From Lysobacter sp. CFH 32150 (GTDB lineage Bacteria > Pseudomonadota > Gammaproteobacteria > Xanthomonadales > Xanthomonadaceae): 64,000 bases of DNA. A program made the translations under genes and the position numbers. Within the stretch, counting starts at the first letter, position 1; the number at the start of each line of letters is the position of its first letter. This document shows positions 34,313 to 43,726 of the stretch, piece after piece. Under the pieces are notes generated by a model. The model worked only from the letters and a program-made list of their open reading frames with translations. It was not told the origin of the DNA and made no database searches. The stretch lies in NCBI RefSeq assembly GCF_022758295.1, contig NZ_JALDWJ010000008.1, forward strand, positions 124,001 to 188,000. The letters are read 5' to 3'.

Positions 34313-35347
34313 ATGAGCCTTGCCGCTGCCCTCGCCGACGAACTGCTGCCGTGTACGGGCACGCTGCGTCGTGCGCCGTTTGCAACGCCCACCGTGCCTG
34401 CGCGACGTGGCGAAATCGAAACAGTCATCGCGCTGCGCCATGCCGGCAGCAAACGGTTGCGCCTGCATTGGGAGACCCAGGGCGATGCCGGATTGCCGGC
34501 GGTCGTCGTGCTCGGCGGCATTTCCGCGACGCGCCATGTCGCCAGCAATCACCTCGACAGCGAAGCCGGCTGGTGGGAATGCCAGGTCGGTGCCGGACTC
34601 GCGCTCGATCCCGCCAAGCTGCACATCATCGGCATCGACTGGGTCGGCGCCGACGGCGATCTCGATGCACCGATCGACACCGCCGACCAGGCCGAAGCCG
34701 TTGCCGCCGTGCTCGACGCCCTCGGCATCGCGCGCCTGCATGCGTTCGTCGGTTGCTCCTACGGTGCGATGGTCGGCCTCGCATTCGCCGCGCGTCACGG
34801 TCTTCGCCTCGAACGCCTGGTCGCGATCAGCGGCGCGCACAAGCCGCATCCCTTCGCCAGCGCCTGGCGTGGCCTGCAGCGCAAGATCGTCGCGCTCGGG
34901 CAATTGCAGTGCGCGGAAGACCATGGCCTGTCGCTGGCGCGGCAACTGGCGATGCTCAGCTACCGCACCCCGGAGGAATTCGCCGAACGCTTCGACGCGC
35001 CGGTAGCGCTGGAAGGCCAGCGTGTGCGTTCCGCTTCCGACGATTACCTCGAAGCCTGCGGCCTGCGCTACACCCAGCGCTGGAGCGCCACCGCCTTCCT
35101 GCGCCTGTCCGAATCGATCGACCTGCACAACGTCGATCCGGCGCAGATCAACACGCCGACCACCGTGATCGCGGTGGCCGAAGACCGCCTCGTGCCGCTC
35201 GCCGAATTGCGCGCACTGTCCGAACAGATCGCCGCGCCGTGCCAGTTGCAGCTGCTGAATTCGCTGTACGGCCACGACGCCTTCCTGAAAGAAACCGACA
35301 CCTTCGACGCGCTGCTGCGCGCATCAATCTCTGGAGACAAGCAGTGA
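34313..35347 (+). CDS. metX: MetX-type homoserine O-acyltransferase (alpha/beta hydrolase)
   Basis: 344 residues, a little shorter than typical MetX (about 370-390). The alpha/beta-hydrolase catalytic Ser149 is in VGCSYGAMVGLAFA, the final His in YGHDAFLKE near residue 321. It acylates homoserine as the committed step to methionine. Whether the donor is acetyl- or succinyl-CoA cannot be read with confidence; xanthomonad MetX proteins have been reported as succinyltransferases, and partner metB fits that. The elbow GCSYGAM differs from the common GGSMGGM. First gene of metX-metB-hom behind the SAM-I riboswitch. Confidence 0.85.
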   Translation: MSLAAALADELLPCTGTLRRAPFATPTVPARRGEIETVIALRHAGSKRLRLHWETQGDAGLPAVVVLGGISATRHVASNHLDSEAGWWECQVGAGLALDPAKLHIIGIDWVGADGDLDAPIDTADQAEAVAAVLDALGIARLHAFVGCSYGAMVGLAFAARHGLRLERLVAISGAHKPHPFASAWRGLQRKIVALGQLQCAEDHGLSLARQLAMLSYRTPEEFAERFDAPVALEGQRVRSASDDYLEACGLRYTQRWSATAFLRLSESIDLHNVDPAQINTPTTVIAVAEDRLVPLAELRALSEQIAAPCQLQLLNSLYGHDAFLKETDTFDALLRASISGDKQ

Positions 35348-36570
35348 GCGCCAAGACTTTCGAACGCAGTGCCACCACCGCCGCCGTCCGCGCCGGCATC
35401 GATCGCGATACCGCCTTCGGCGCGGTCACGCCGCCGCTGGTGCTGTCGAGCAATTTCAGCTTTGCCGGCTTCAACCAGAAGCGTCAGTACGACTACACCC
35501 GCAGCGGCAACCCGACCCGCGACCTGCTCGGCGACGCGTTGGCCGAACTCGAAGGCGGCGCCGGTGGCATCGTCACTTCGACCGGTATGTCCGCGATCAC
35601 CTTGGTGCTGAACGCGCTGCTGGAACCAGGTGATCGCCTGGTGGTGCCGCACGACGGTTACGGCGGCAGCTGGCGCCTGTTCAATGCGCTGGCGAAGAAG
35701 GGTGCGTTCGAACTGGTCACCGTCGATCTCACCGATCCGCGCGCGCTTGCCGCGGCCCTCTGCGCAACGGATGAAAGCCGCGCACCGAAGCTCGTGTGGA
35801 TCGAAACCCCATCGAACCCGTTGCTACGCGTCACCGACCTGCGCTTCGTGATCGAAGCCGCGCACAAGGCCGGTGCGTTGACCGTCGTCGACAACACGTT
35901 CCTTTCGCCGGCATTGCAGACGCCGATCGCGTTCGGCGCCGATTTCGTCCTGCATTCGACGACCAAGTACATCAACGGCCACAGCGACGTCGTCGGCGGC
36001 GCGGTGGTATCGAAGCGCCAGGAACACCACGAGTTGCTGACCTGGTGGGCGAATGCGCTCGGCGTCACCGGTTCGCCATTCGACAGCTTCCTCACGTTGC
36101 GCGGCCTGCGCACGCTGGATGCGCGTTTGCGCGTGCACCAGGAAAACGCGACCGCACTGGCCGAGTGGCTGGAAACGCAACCGGCCGTGACGGCGGTGCA
36201 TTATCCAGGACTGGTATCACATCCTGGTCATGCGCTCGCCGCGCGCCAGCAACACGGTTTCGGCGCGATGCTGTCGGTCGAACTCGATGGCGGTGAGGAA
36301 TCGGTCCGCGCGTTCGTCGAGGGATTGCAATGCTTCACCCTGGCCGAATCGCTGGGCGGTGTCGAAAGTCTGATCGCACATCCGGCGACCATGACCCACG
36401 CTGCGATGTCGCCGGAAGCGCGCGTTGCTGCCGGCATATCCGACGGATTGCTGCGGCTGTCGGTGGGCATCGAATCGCTCGATGACCTGCAAGCTGATCT
36501 CGCGGCCGGCTTCGCCCGCATCGCCGCGCTCGACATCGGCTGTCCCAAACAAGAACGGGCCGAAGCGTAA
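35344..36570 (+). CDS. metB: Cystathionine gamma-synthase / O-acylhomoserine sulfhydrylase family
   Basis: 408 residues of Cys/Met-metabolism PLP enzyme. The PLP lysine is K208 in LHSTTKYINGHSDVVGG; the substrate-binding YDYTRSGNPTRDLL and TGMSAITLVL segments are typical of gamma-synthases. It joins O-acylhomoserine to cysteine giving cystathionine. GTG 35344 is preceded by GGAG (35333-35336) and overlaps the metX stop by 4 bases. An upstream extension of this frame lies over metX and is not real. The stop overlaps hom by one base. Confidence 0.92.
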   Translation: MSAKTFERSATTAAVRAGIDRDTAFGAVTPPLVLSSNFSFAGFNQKRQYDYTRSGNPTRDLLGDALAELEGGAGGIVTSTGMSAITLVLNALLEPGDRLVVPHDGYGGSWRLFNALAKKGAFELVTVDLTDPRALAAALCATDESRAPKLVWIETPSNPLLRVTDLRFVIEAAHKAGALTVVDNTFLSPALQTPIAFGADFVLHSTTKYINGHSDVVGGAVVSKRQEHHELLTWWANALGVTGSPFDSFLTLRGLRTLDARLRVHQENATALAEWLETQPAVTAVHYPGLVSHPGHALAARQQHGFGAMLSVELDGGEESVRAFVEGLQCFTLAESLGGVESLIAHPATMTHAAMSPEARVAAGISDGLLRLSVGIESLDDLQADLAAGFARIAALDIGCPKQERAEA

Positions 36571-37730
36571 TGAGTGCGGTTGCGCTCGCCGTCGATGCGC
36601 ATGCACCAGCGCGTGTCGCTGCGTCGGCGCCTGCACGGGTGGCGCTGCTCGGCACCGGCACCGTCGGCACGGCAGTGCTGGCGCGGCTGGCCCGCTGGGT
36701 CGATACGCCGATCGGTGGTCGCCTCTCGTTGGTGTACGCGGCGAATTCGCGCCAGTCGACTGGCAGTCGCTTCGGCATCGCGCCCGAAGGCGTAGCGCGA
36801 CTGCTGGCGCAAGAACCGCAGGCGAGCACGCTCGACGCGATCGCATCATCACTGCATGGCGACAAACTGCACGGCGAAGGCGTGCGCATCGTCATCGACG
36901 CCACCGCGAGCGAGGCGGTGGCCGAGCGCCACGCGGGTTGGCTTGCGCAAGGCATCCATGTCGTCACTGCCTGCAAACTGGGGCAGGGCGCCTCGCTTGC
37001 ACGCTGGCGCGCGATCCGTGCCGCGTGCGCGCACGGTGGTAGCCAGTATGGCGATAGCGCCACCGTCGGCGCCGGATTGCCGTTGATCCGTTCGATCCGC
37101 GAACTGCAAGCCGGCGGCGACCGCATCCACGCCATCGCCGGCGTGCTGTCGGGCTCGCTGGCGTGGCTGTGCAACCACTACGACGGCTTGCGTCCGTTCT
37201 CCGGCTTCGTCCGCGAGGCGCGCGCCGCCGGCTACACCGAACCAGATCCGCGTGAAGATCTCTCCGGCGAAGACGTGCGTCGCAAGCTGTTGATCCTGGC
37301 GCGTGCGGCCGGCGTCGAACTCGAAGCCGGAGACGTCGATGTGCGTTCGCTGGTGCCATCGCAACTCGCCACCTTGGCGAAAGGCGACGTCGACGCCGCG
37401 CTGCCTACACTCGACGTACCGCTGCGCGAGCGCTACGCCGCCGCGTACAAGAACGGCGAGAAGCTGCGCTTCATCGCACGCCTCGAGCATGCACATGAAG
37501 GCAATGGCCGTGCGGAAGTCGGCCTCGAATCACTCGCTGCCGACCACCCGCTCGCCGGGGGTGCCGGTACCGACAATCGCGTCGCGATCTGGAGTGATCG
37601 TTATCGCGAGCAACCGCTCGTGATCCAGGGGCCGGGCGCGGGGGCGGAGGTGACCGCGGCGGCGCTGCTGGATGACGTGCTGGCGATTCAGGCTGCGGCC
37701 GCTGCCGCAAAGAAAGCATCGATCGGCTGA
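36570..37730 (+). CDS. hom: Homoserine dehydrogenase (monofunctional, no ACT domain)
   Basis: 386 residues. The NAD(P) fold starts VALLGTGTVGTAVLARLA; the catalytic domain contains YGDSATVGAGLPLI and GYTEPDPREDLSGEDVRRKLLILAR, the signature of homoserine dehydrogenase. The usual TANK loop reads TACKLGQG, keeping the Lys. There is no C-terminal ACT domain, so no threonine feedback through one. Being in the SAM-controlled met operon, this copy appears dedicated to methionine. ATG overlaps the metB stop by one base. Its 3' end overlaps the convergent GGDEF-EAL gene by 43 bases. Confidence 0.9.
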   Translation: MSAVALAVDAHAPARVAASAPARVALLGTGTVGTAVLARLARWVDTPIGGRLSLVYAANSRQSTGSRFGIAPEGVARLLAQEPQASTLDAIASSLHGDKLHGEGVRIVIDATASEAVAERHAGWLAQGIHVVTACKLGQGASLARWRAIRAACAHGGSQYGDSATVGAGLPLIRSIRELQAGGDRIHAIAGVLSGSLAWLCNHYDGLRPFSGFVREARAAGYTEPDPREDLSGEDVRRKLLILARAAGVELEAGDVDVRSLVPSQLATLAKGDVDAALPTLDVPLRERYAAAYKNGEKLRFIARLEHAHEGNGRAEVGLESLAADHPLAGGAGTDNRVAIWSDRYREQPLVIQGPGAGAEVTAAALLDDVLAIQAAAAAAKKASIG

Positions 37731-39886
37731 GGTCGGCAGAACACGTAACCCTGCGCGTAGTCCACGCCCATCATCCGCAGGCGATCCACCTGCATCGCAG
37801 TCTCCGCCTGCTCGGCGATGGTCCGCTTGTCGAGGACATGGGCGATGTCGGTGATCGAACGCACCACGGCTTCGGCCAGCGGCGACTGCTCGAGGTCGCG
37901 GACGAAGCTGCCGTCGATCTTGAGATAGTCGACATCGAGATGCTGCAGGTAGCTGAAAGAGCAGAAGCCGGTGCCGAAGTCGTCGAGCGCGAAGCGGCAG
38001 CCGCGATTGCGCATGCGGCTGATGAACTGCTGCGCCCGTGACCGGTCGCGGACGACGCTGGTCTCGGTGATCTCCAGGCACAGGCGTTCCGCCGGAAAAC
38101 TGCTGCGCCGCAGGCGCGCCGCGAAATAGTCGCTGAATTCGTCGTCGATCAATGTGTCGCCGCCGAGGTTCACGCTACAAAGCTCGATCGCCTGTGCTTC
38201 CTCGGGGTGCTGCTCCAGCCACTGCAGCACCGTGTCGATCACATACCGATCCAAGCGCGGCCCGAGGCGATAGCGTTCTGCGGCGGCGATCAGTTCGGCC
38301 GGTGGGCGCATCTCGCCGTTGGCGTCGATCCAGCGCAGCAGGATTTCGAAATGCCGCTGTTGCGGCGATGGTCGGTTGAGATCGACGATCGGCTGGCAGT
38401 AGAGCGCGAAACGGCGTTGGTCCAACGCTTCGCGCACCTGCAGCGCACGACGCATCGACGCGGTGCGCAACTGCATTTCATCGCGGTCGGATGATGCCGG
38501 CAACACGCGGTTTCCACCCAGTTCCTTGGCGGCGAAGCAGGCCGCGTCGGCGTGGGAGAAGAGGACGTCGAAATCCTCGTGCGGGGAACTGCTGTGTACC
38601 AGGCCGATACTCGCGGCCGCGGTCAGCGTCTGTTCCTGCCAGGGCACCCGCAAGGCATCGATGGCGGACAGCAGCCGTCGTCCGCTGGCGATCGCTGCTG
38701 CTTCACTGCCGGGAAGCAGGGCGGAAAACTCGTCGCCACCGGTACGGGCGACCAAGGCCGATTCGCCCAGCTCGGCCTCGACCAGGCTGGCCACGCTGCG
38801 AATCAGGTCGTCGCCCGCCACATGGCTGGTCGAATCGTTGACCAGCTTGAAGTGGTCGAGGTCGAGATAGAGCAGGGTCAGCTCCGTGTCGTCCTTGCCG
38901 AGGCACTCACGCGCGCGTTCTTCGAACGTGCTGCGGTTGAGCAATCCGGTCAGCGGATCCCGGGTCGCACGCCGATACAGGGCCGCTGCGGTGGTGTTTT
39001 TCTCGTAATTGGAGACCGAGAGCATGACCGGGATCACCGAGACCAGGCACAACAGCAGCATCAACACCGAGGAATCGAGCAGCGTGAGCGGACGGGAGAA
39101 GCCGCCGAGCCCGAGTCCGGTGAGCAGGCTGAGGAAGACGACGACCCCGACCGTCGCCGACATCGTCCAGATCGGCGAGAAGCGCACTGCGGCCCAGAGC
39201 AGCAATGCCAGCGGAAGGCTGACCAAGCCGAGCGCGTACTGGTTGCCACTGCGGCCGGCGAAATAGATCACTACCAGGCACGTCGCCAAAACGATCACCC
39301 AGGCGATGCGCTCGCGCGGGGTCGCATCGTCGCCTTTCCAAAGTGCCCCTACGCGGTCGTCATCGCGTGCGAACAGCAGCGACAGGCTGGGTGTCAGCGT
39401 GGTCATGCCGAGCAGGTCGCCGAGCAGCCACAGCAACAGTGCCCGCCCGGCATCGCCAGGAACGATCATGTCGGCCTGGATCAGGCCGGCGGTGCCCACG
39501 ATCGAACTGATTGCGCCCAGCAGGATGCCGCCTCGCAGCAACAGCAGGCCGTCGCTCGTCTGCAGATGCAGGTCACGGCCGCGGCGGTGCCGCTGGACGT
39601 ACCACCCAGCCGCCAGCGTTGCTACGGTATTGCTGCCTATCGAATAGGGCAGGAATTCCATCGGCACCGGAAGCACGAAGGCGTGCAGCAACGCCATGGC
39701 CGCGGGAATCACCACTACCCAGGGCAGGCCGTAGCGCACCACCACGGCATAGCCGATGCCGGCACTGGGCCAGAACAGGGTCACGTCCTCGGGTGTGCGC
39801 AGATACAGACTCGCCAGCACCGCCCCGGCGAAGTACAGGCCGGTCAGCAGCAGGAAGCGGCGGACGGTCGCCCAGCTGGCACGCAT
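37688..39886 (-). CDS. MASE1-GGDEF-EAL cyclic-di-GMP protein
   Basis: 732 residues. An N-terminal MASE1 membrane sensor (about residues 1-290, eight helices) is followed by a GGDEF domain with an intact RTGGDEF site near residue 390 and an EAL domain. In the EAL domain the signature is EILLRW (EIL instead of EAL), and CSVNLGG, EITETSV, ALDDFGTGF, YLKIDGSFV, and IAEQAET keep the metal-binding acidic residues and Lys. It could both make and degrade c-di-GMP; which dominates is not visible. It converges with hom and is preceded by a repeat element. Confidence 0.9.
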   Translation of the reverse strand: MRASWATVRRFLLLTGLYFAGAVLASLYLRTPEDVTLFWPSAGIGYAVVVRYGLPWVVVIPAAMALLHAFVLPVPMEFLPYSIGSNTVATLAAGWYVQRHRRGRDLHLQTSDGLLLLRGGILLGAISSIVGTAGLIQADMIVPGDAGRALLLWLLGDLLGMTTLTPSLSLLFARDDDRVGALWKGDDATPRERIAWVIVLATCLVVIYFAGRSGNQYALGLVSLPLALLLWAAVRFSPIWTMSATVGVVVFLSLLTGLGLGGFSRPLTLLDSSVLMLLLCLVSVIPVMLSVSNYEKNTTAAALYRRATRDPLTGLLNRSTFEERARECLGKDDTELTLLYLDLDHFKLVNDSTSHVAGDDLIRSVASLVEAELGESALVARTGGDEFSALLPGSEAAAIASGRRLLSAIDALRVPWQEQTLTAAASIGLVHSSSPHEDFDVLFSHADAACFAAKELGGNRVLPASSDRDEMQLRTASMRRALQVREALDQRRFALYCQPIVDLNRPSPQQRHFEILLRWIDANGEMRPPAELIAAAERYRLGPRLDRYVIDTVLQWLEQHPEEAQAIELCSVNLGGDTLIDDEFSDYFAARLRRSSFPAERLCLEITETSVVRDRSRAQQFISRMRNRGCRFALDDFGTGFCSFSYLQHLDVDYLKIDGSFVRDLEQSPLAEAVVRSITDIAHVLDKRTIAEQAETAMQVDRLRMMGVDYAQGYVFCRPQPIDAFFAAAAAA

Positions 39887-39926
39887 TGAGGAAGTGTAAG
39901 CGCGAAGCGCAGCCGCTGCTTCGCGT

Positions 39927-40076
39927 GGTGGCCACTGACAACCCCAAGGGCTGGGCCTGAGGACGCGCGATGTTGCCTCATCGCTCGGTTGCGTATCGAC
40001 ATACGCGCCTTCGCTCTTCCTTGCCTCGCGCGCCCTCAGGCCCGGCGCGACCTGCTCGGAGAGCGTTAACAGGCCC
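39927..40076. repeat. Truncated copy (A) of the cloverleaf intergenic repeat
   Basis: About 150 bases homologous to the right half of the element at 59844-60129, in the same orientation: remains of arm 2 (GGTGGCCACTGA), the whole arm 1 (GGCCTGAGGACGCGCGATG ... CCCTCAGGCC) and the right terminal repeat ending AGCGTTAACAGGCCC at 40076. The left terminal repeat is missing; the GGDEF-EAL gene starts 40 bases away. It ends 3 bases before the sdaA stop codon. Confidence 0.85.
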
Positions 40077-40079
40077 TAG

Positions 40080-41462
<1,383 letters not shown>

Positions 41463-41517
41463 GATGGAAATCCCGGGAGACCGCTTATTCTATGCCTCCT
41501 GCTCAATCCGCATCCGT

Positions 41518-41745
41518 ATGCTCCTCGTCCTCTACCAGCGCGACGATTGCCACCTCTGCGACCTCGCGCTGGAGGTGCTGGCGGCGGCGCGCGTGCCGGA
41601 ATTCGACAGCGTGTTCATCGATGGCGATGAAGCGCTGGAGGCGTGTTATGGGGAGCGGATTCCGGTGCTGCGGGACCTTGACCGCGGCATCGAGCTGGAT
41701 TGGCCCTTCGATGCCGATGGCGTGCGACGCTGGCAGCTCTTGTAG
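41518..41745 (+). CDS. Glutaredoxin-like small protein (DUF836)
   Basis: 75 residues with a thioredoxin-fold start LVLYQRDDCHLCDLALEVL, i.e. a CxxC of sequence CHLC, and the cis-Pro loop IPVLRD. Such DUF836 proteins are small thiol oxidoreductases with unknown partners. Short and easily missed: the long frame extending upstream lies antisense over sdaA and is not coding. ATG 41518 is the only Met that gives the family N-terminus. Its TAG stop is inside the long REP-like hairpin. Confidence 0.85.
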   Translation: MLLVLYQRDDCHLCDLALEVLAAARVPEFDSVFIDGDEALEACYGERIPVLRDLDRGIELDWPFDADGVRRWQLL

Positions 41746-41811
41746 GAGCGGCTTATAGCCGCGAGCTTTGCTCCCGTCACAAAAAAGCTCGCGGCTATAA
41801 GCCGCTCCTAC
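41742..41811. repeat. REP-like 28-bp perfect palindrome, bidirectional terminator
   Basis: GTAGGAGCGGCTTATAGCCG... (41742-41769) pairs perfectly with 41784-41811, 28 bp with a 14-nt loop. The GTAGGAGCGGCT core resembles REP sequences of Pseudomonas, Stenotrophomonas and xanthomonads. It lies between the convergent glutaredoxin and yceI genes and covers the first gene's stop codon, so it can serve as a terminator for both. No transposase-like (RAYT) gene is nearby. Confidence 0.9.
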
Positions 41812-41821
41812 GCGTTGGAGG

Positions 41822-42376
41822 TTATTTTGCCGCTTGCAAAACGACCTTGGTGTTGATCGCGATTTCGTTCGGCAGCAATTCGGTATCGGCCCATTCGCCG
41901 CTGCCGACGCCGAAGTCGAGGCGCTTGACCGTGGCCTTGCCGGCCAGCACCGGCTTCGCGCCCGGGGTCCAGGTGAACGCCAGCGTGACCGGTTTGCTGA
42001 TGCCGCGCAGCGACAAGGTGCCGTCGGCAGCGAACTTGTTGCCGCCGAGCGCACGGAACTTAGTCGCGGTGTAGCGCGCCTGCGGGAACTTCGAGGCGTT
42101 GAAGAACGTGCTGCCGCGCAGTTCGCTGTCGTAGTCCTCGACGCCGGTGGTGGCACTGACCAGTGGGATGGTCACGTCGAGTTTCGACGTCGCCAGCTGC
42201 TTCGGATCGAACGACAGCTTGGTGACGAAGCCGGGAAAACGGCCGGTGAACGTCTCACCCTGGTAGCTGCTCGCAAAAACCAGGCTCGAACCCGTCACCT
42301 GCGTGTAATCGGCGGCAATTGCGGGCGCGGTGAGTGTCAGTGCAAAAGCGAGGGCAAAGGTCTTACGCAACATCAT
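41822..42376 (-). CDS. YceI family periplasmic lipocalin-like protein (downstream copy)
   Basis: 184 residues. Signal peptide to about AIAA, then one YceI domain: SSLVFASSYQGETFTGRFPGF, DFGVGSGEWAD at the end, and DVTIPLVSATTGVEDYDSELRG in the middle. YceI folds as a calyx that binds isoprenoid or quinone-like chains. It overlaps the cytochrome b561 gene by 14 bases and is the third gene of the yceI-cybB-yceI operon. Homologous to the gene at 42971 but shorter. Confidence 0.92.
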   Translation of the reverse strand: MMLRKTFALAFALTLTAPAIAADYTQVTGSSLVFASSYQGETFTGRFPGFVTKLSFDPKQLATSKLDVTIPLVSATTGVEDYDSELRGSTFFNASKFPQARYTATKFRALGGNKFAADGTLSLRGISKPVTLAFTWTPGAKPVLAGKATVKRLDFGVGSGEWADTELLPNEIAINTKVVLQAAK

Positions 42377-42971
42377 GGTTCTCCTTGGGACCCGAACTCA
42401 ACCAGCCGCGTGGCAGCATGCGCGCGAGGGTAGCGTCGCGTTGGAACAGGTGGTGGTAGAAGGCTGCAGCCGCATGCATGAACACGAGCGCTACGAGGAT
42501 CCAGAACAACACTTCGTGCACGACCTCGGACAGCTCGTGCAGGTCATGGTCCTTGCCGGCGATGGCCGGCAGGTTGAACAGGCCGAACCATTGCAGCGGG
42601 AAGCCTGCGGACGAATTGACCACCCAGCCGGAAAGCGGGATCGCGAACAGCAACACATACAGCGCGAAGTGGGTGAGCGAAGCGATGCGTTCCTGCCAGG
42701 TCGGCGTGCCGGGCACCGGTTCGGGCGTGCCTGCATACAGCCGCCACAACACGCGCAGCGTCACCAGGCCGAGGATGGTCAGGCCGATCGACTTGTGCAG
42801 GGCATAGGTGCGGATTTTGTCCAGCCCGTTCGGCAGCTCGGTCATGGTCAGGCCGAGATAGGCCATCACCAGGATGAGCACGAGGATCGTCCAGTGCAGC
42901 AACTGGCTGATCGGGCCCCAGCGTTCGGGTGTGTTCTTCAAAGGCATGTTTTTCAAAGTCATGGGAATCAT
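42363..42971 (-). CDS. Cytochrome b561 family membrane protein
   Basis: 202 residues, four transmembrane helices. Candidate haem-ligand histidines are in WGPISQLLHWTILVLI, YALHKSIGLT, DLHELSEVVHEVLFW and MHAAAAFYHHL. The family transfers electrons between membrane quinones and periplasmic acceptors. Its ATG (42971) overlaps the TAA of the upstream YceI gene by one base, and its end overlaps the next YceI gene, so the three are translationally coupled. The pairing supports a lipid-quinone or isoprenoid electron carrier delivered by YceI, which is inference. Confidence 0.9.
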   Translation of the reverse strand: MIPMTLKNMPLKNTPERWGPISQLLHWTILVLILVMAYLGLTMTELPNGLDKIRTYALHKSIGLTILGLVTLRVLWRLYAGTPEPVPGTPTWQERIASLTHFALYVLLFAIPLSGWVVNSSAGFPLQWFGLFNLPAIAGKDHDLHELSEVVHEVLFWILVALVFMHAAAAFYHHLFQRDATLARMLPRGWLSSGPKENHDVA

Positions 42972-43618
42972 TACGGAGTCGGGGTGGGTTCGGATGCAGC
43001 CGGCGTTTCCTGTGGAGGTGCCTCGTCGAGGCCCTCGCCGCTGCGACGCACCGCTTCGGCTTCGATCCGCAATTTCACTTCGTCGCCGATCACCGACTTC
43101 CACGCATCGATGCCGAACTCCTTGCGGCTGAGCGTGGCGCAGGCAGAAAACCCGGCAGTGCGGCGGAATGGCGGCAAGGGATGGCGCTTGAGCTGATTCA
43201 GGGTAACGTCCATGCACAGCGGCTTGGTGACGCCGTGCAGGGTCAGCTCGCCGCAGACCTTCGCGTGCGTAGCATCGCGGGGCTCGACCGTCGTGGAGAC
43301 GAAGCGCGCCTCGGGATGGTTGTCGGCATCGAGCAGATTGTCGGCCAGCGCGGCGGCGTTCCACTTGGCGTCGCCGAGTTCGAGGCGCGTCAGCGGTACC
43401 GTGGCCTCGAGCCGCGCCGTCGTCCAGTCGTCCTGGTCGAATTCGAGTACACCGGTGCTGCCGGAAACGGTGCCGATCGGATTCGAGAATCCTGCATGGC
43501 TGACTGAGAACATGACGCGGGTATGGACAGGATCGAGCTCGTAGCGCGCGGGCTCGGCTGCCATGGCCGGCAGGCAGACGAGCAGGGCCAACATGGCGAG
43601 GGGTGGTGGACGCGTCAT
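42971..43618 (-). CDS. YceI family periplasmic protein (upstream copy) with Pro-rich tail
   Basis: 215 residues: signal peptide to about AMAA, YceI domain beginning YELDPVHTRVMFSVSHAGFS and including CGELTLHGVTKPLCMDVTL with two cysteines that could pair, then a C-terminal acidic/Pro-rich tail (DEAPPQETPAASEPTPTP). First gene of the operon with cytochrome b561 and the second YceI. The ATG at 43618 is chosen for the signal peptide; a longer upstream frame overlaps the divergent kinase. RBS is not obvious. Confidence 0.9.
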   Translation of the reverse strand: MTRPPPLAMLALLVCLPAMAAEPARYELDPVHTRVMFSVSHAGFSNPIGTVSGSTGVLEFDQDDWTTARLEATVPLTRLELGDAKWNAAALADNLLDADNHPEARFVSTTVEPRDATHAKVCGELTLHGVTKPLCMDVTLNQLKRHPLPPFRRTAGFSACATLSRKEFGIDAWKSVIGDEVKLRIEAEAVRRSGEGLDEAPPQETPAASEPTPTP

Positions 43619-43726
43619 TGGTCGCTCCCATTCCGGCGATGGACGGATTCTAGGGCGGACTGCATGAACGTGGACGCTTGCGTGCGCGACGGTCCGTTGC
43701 GAGCATGCGTCAACGGAGAGGTAAGT

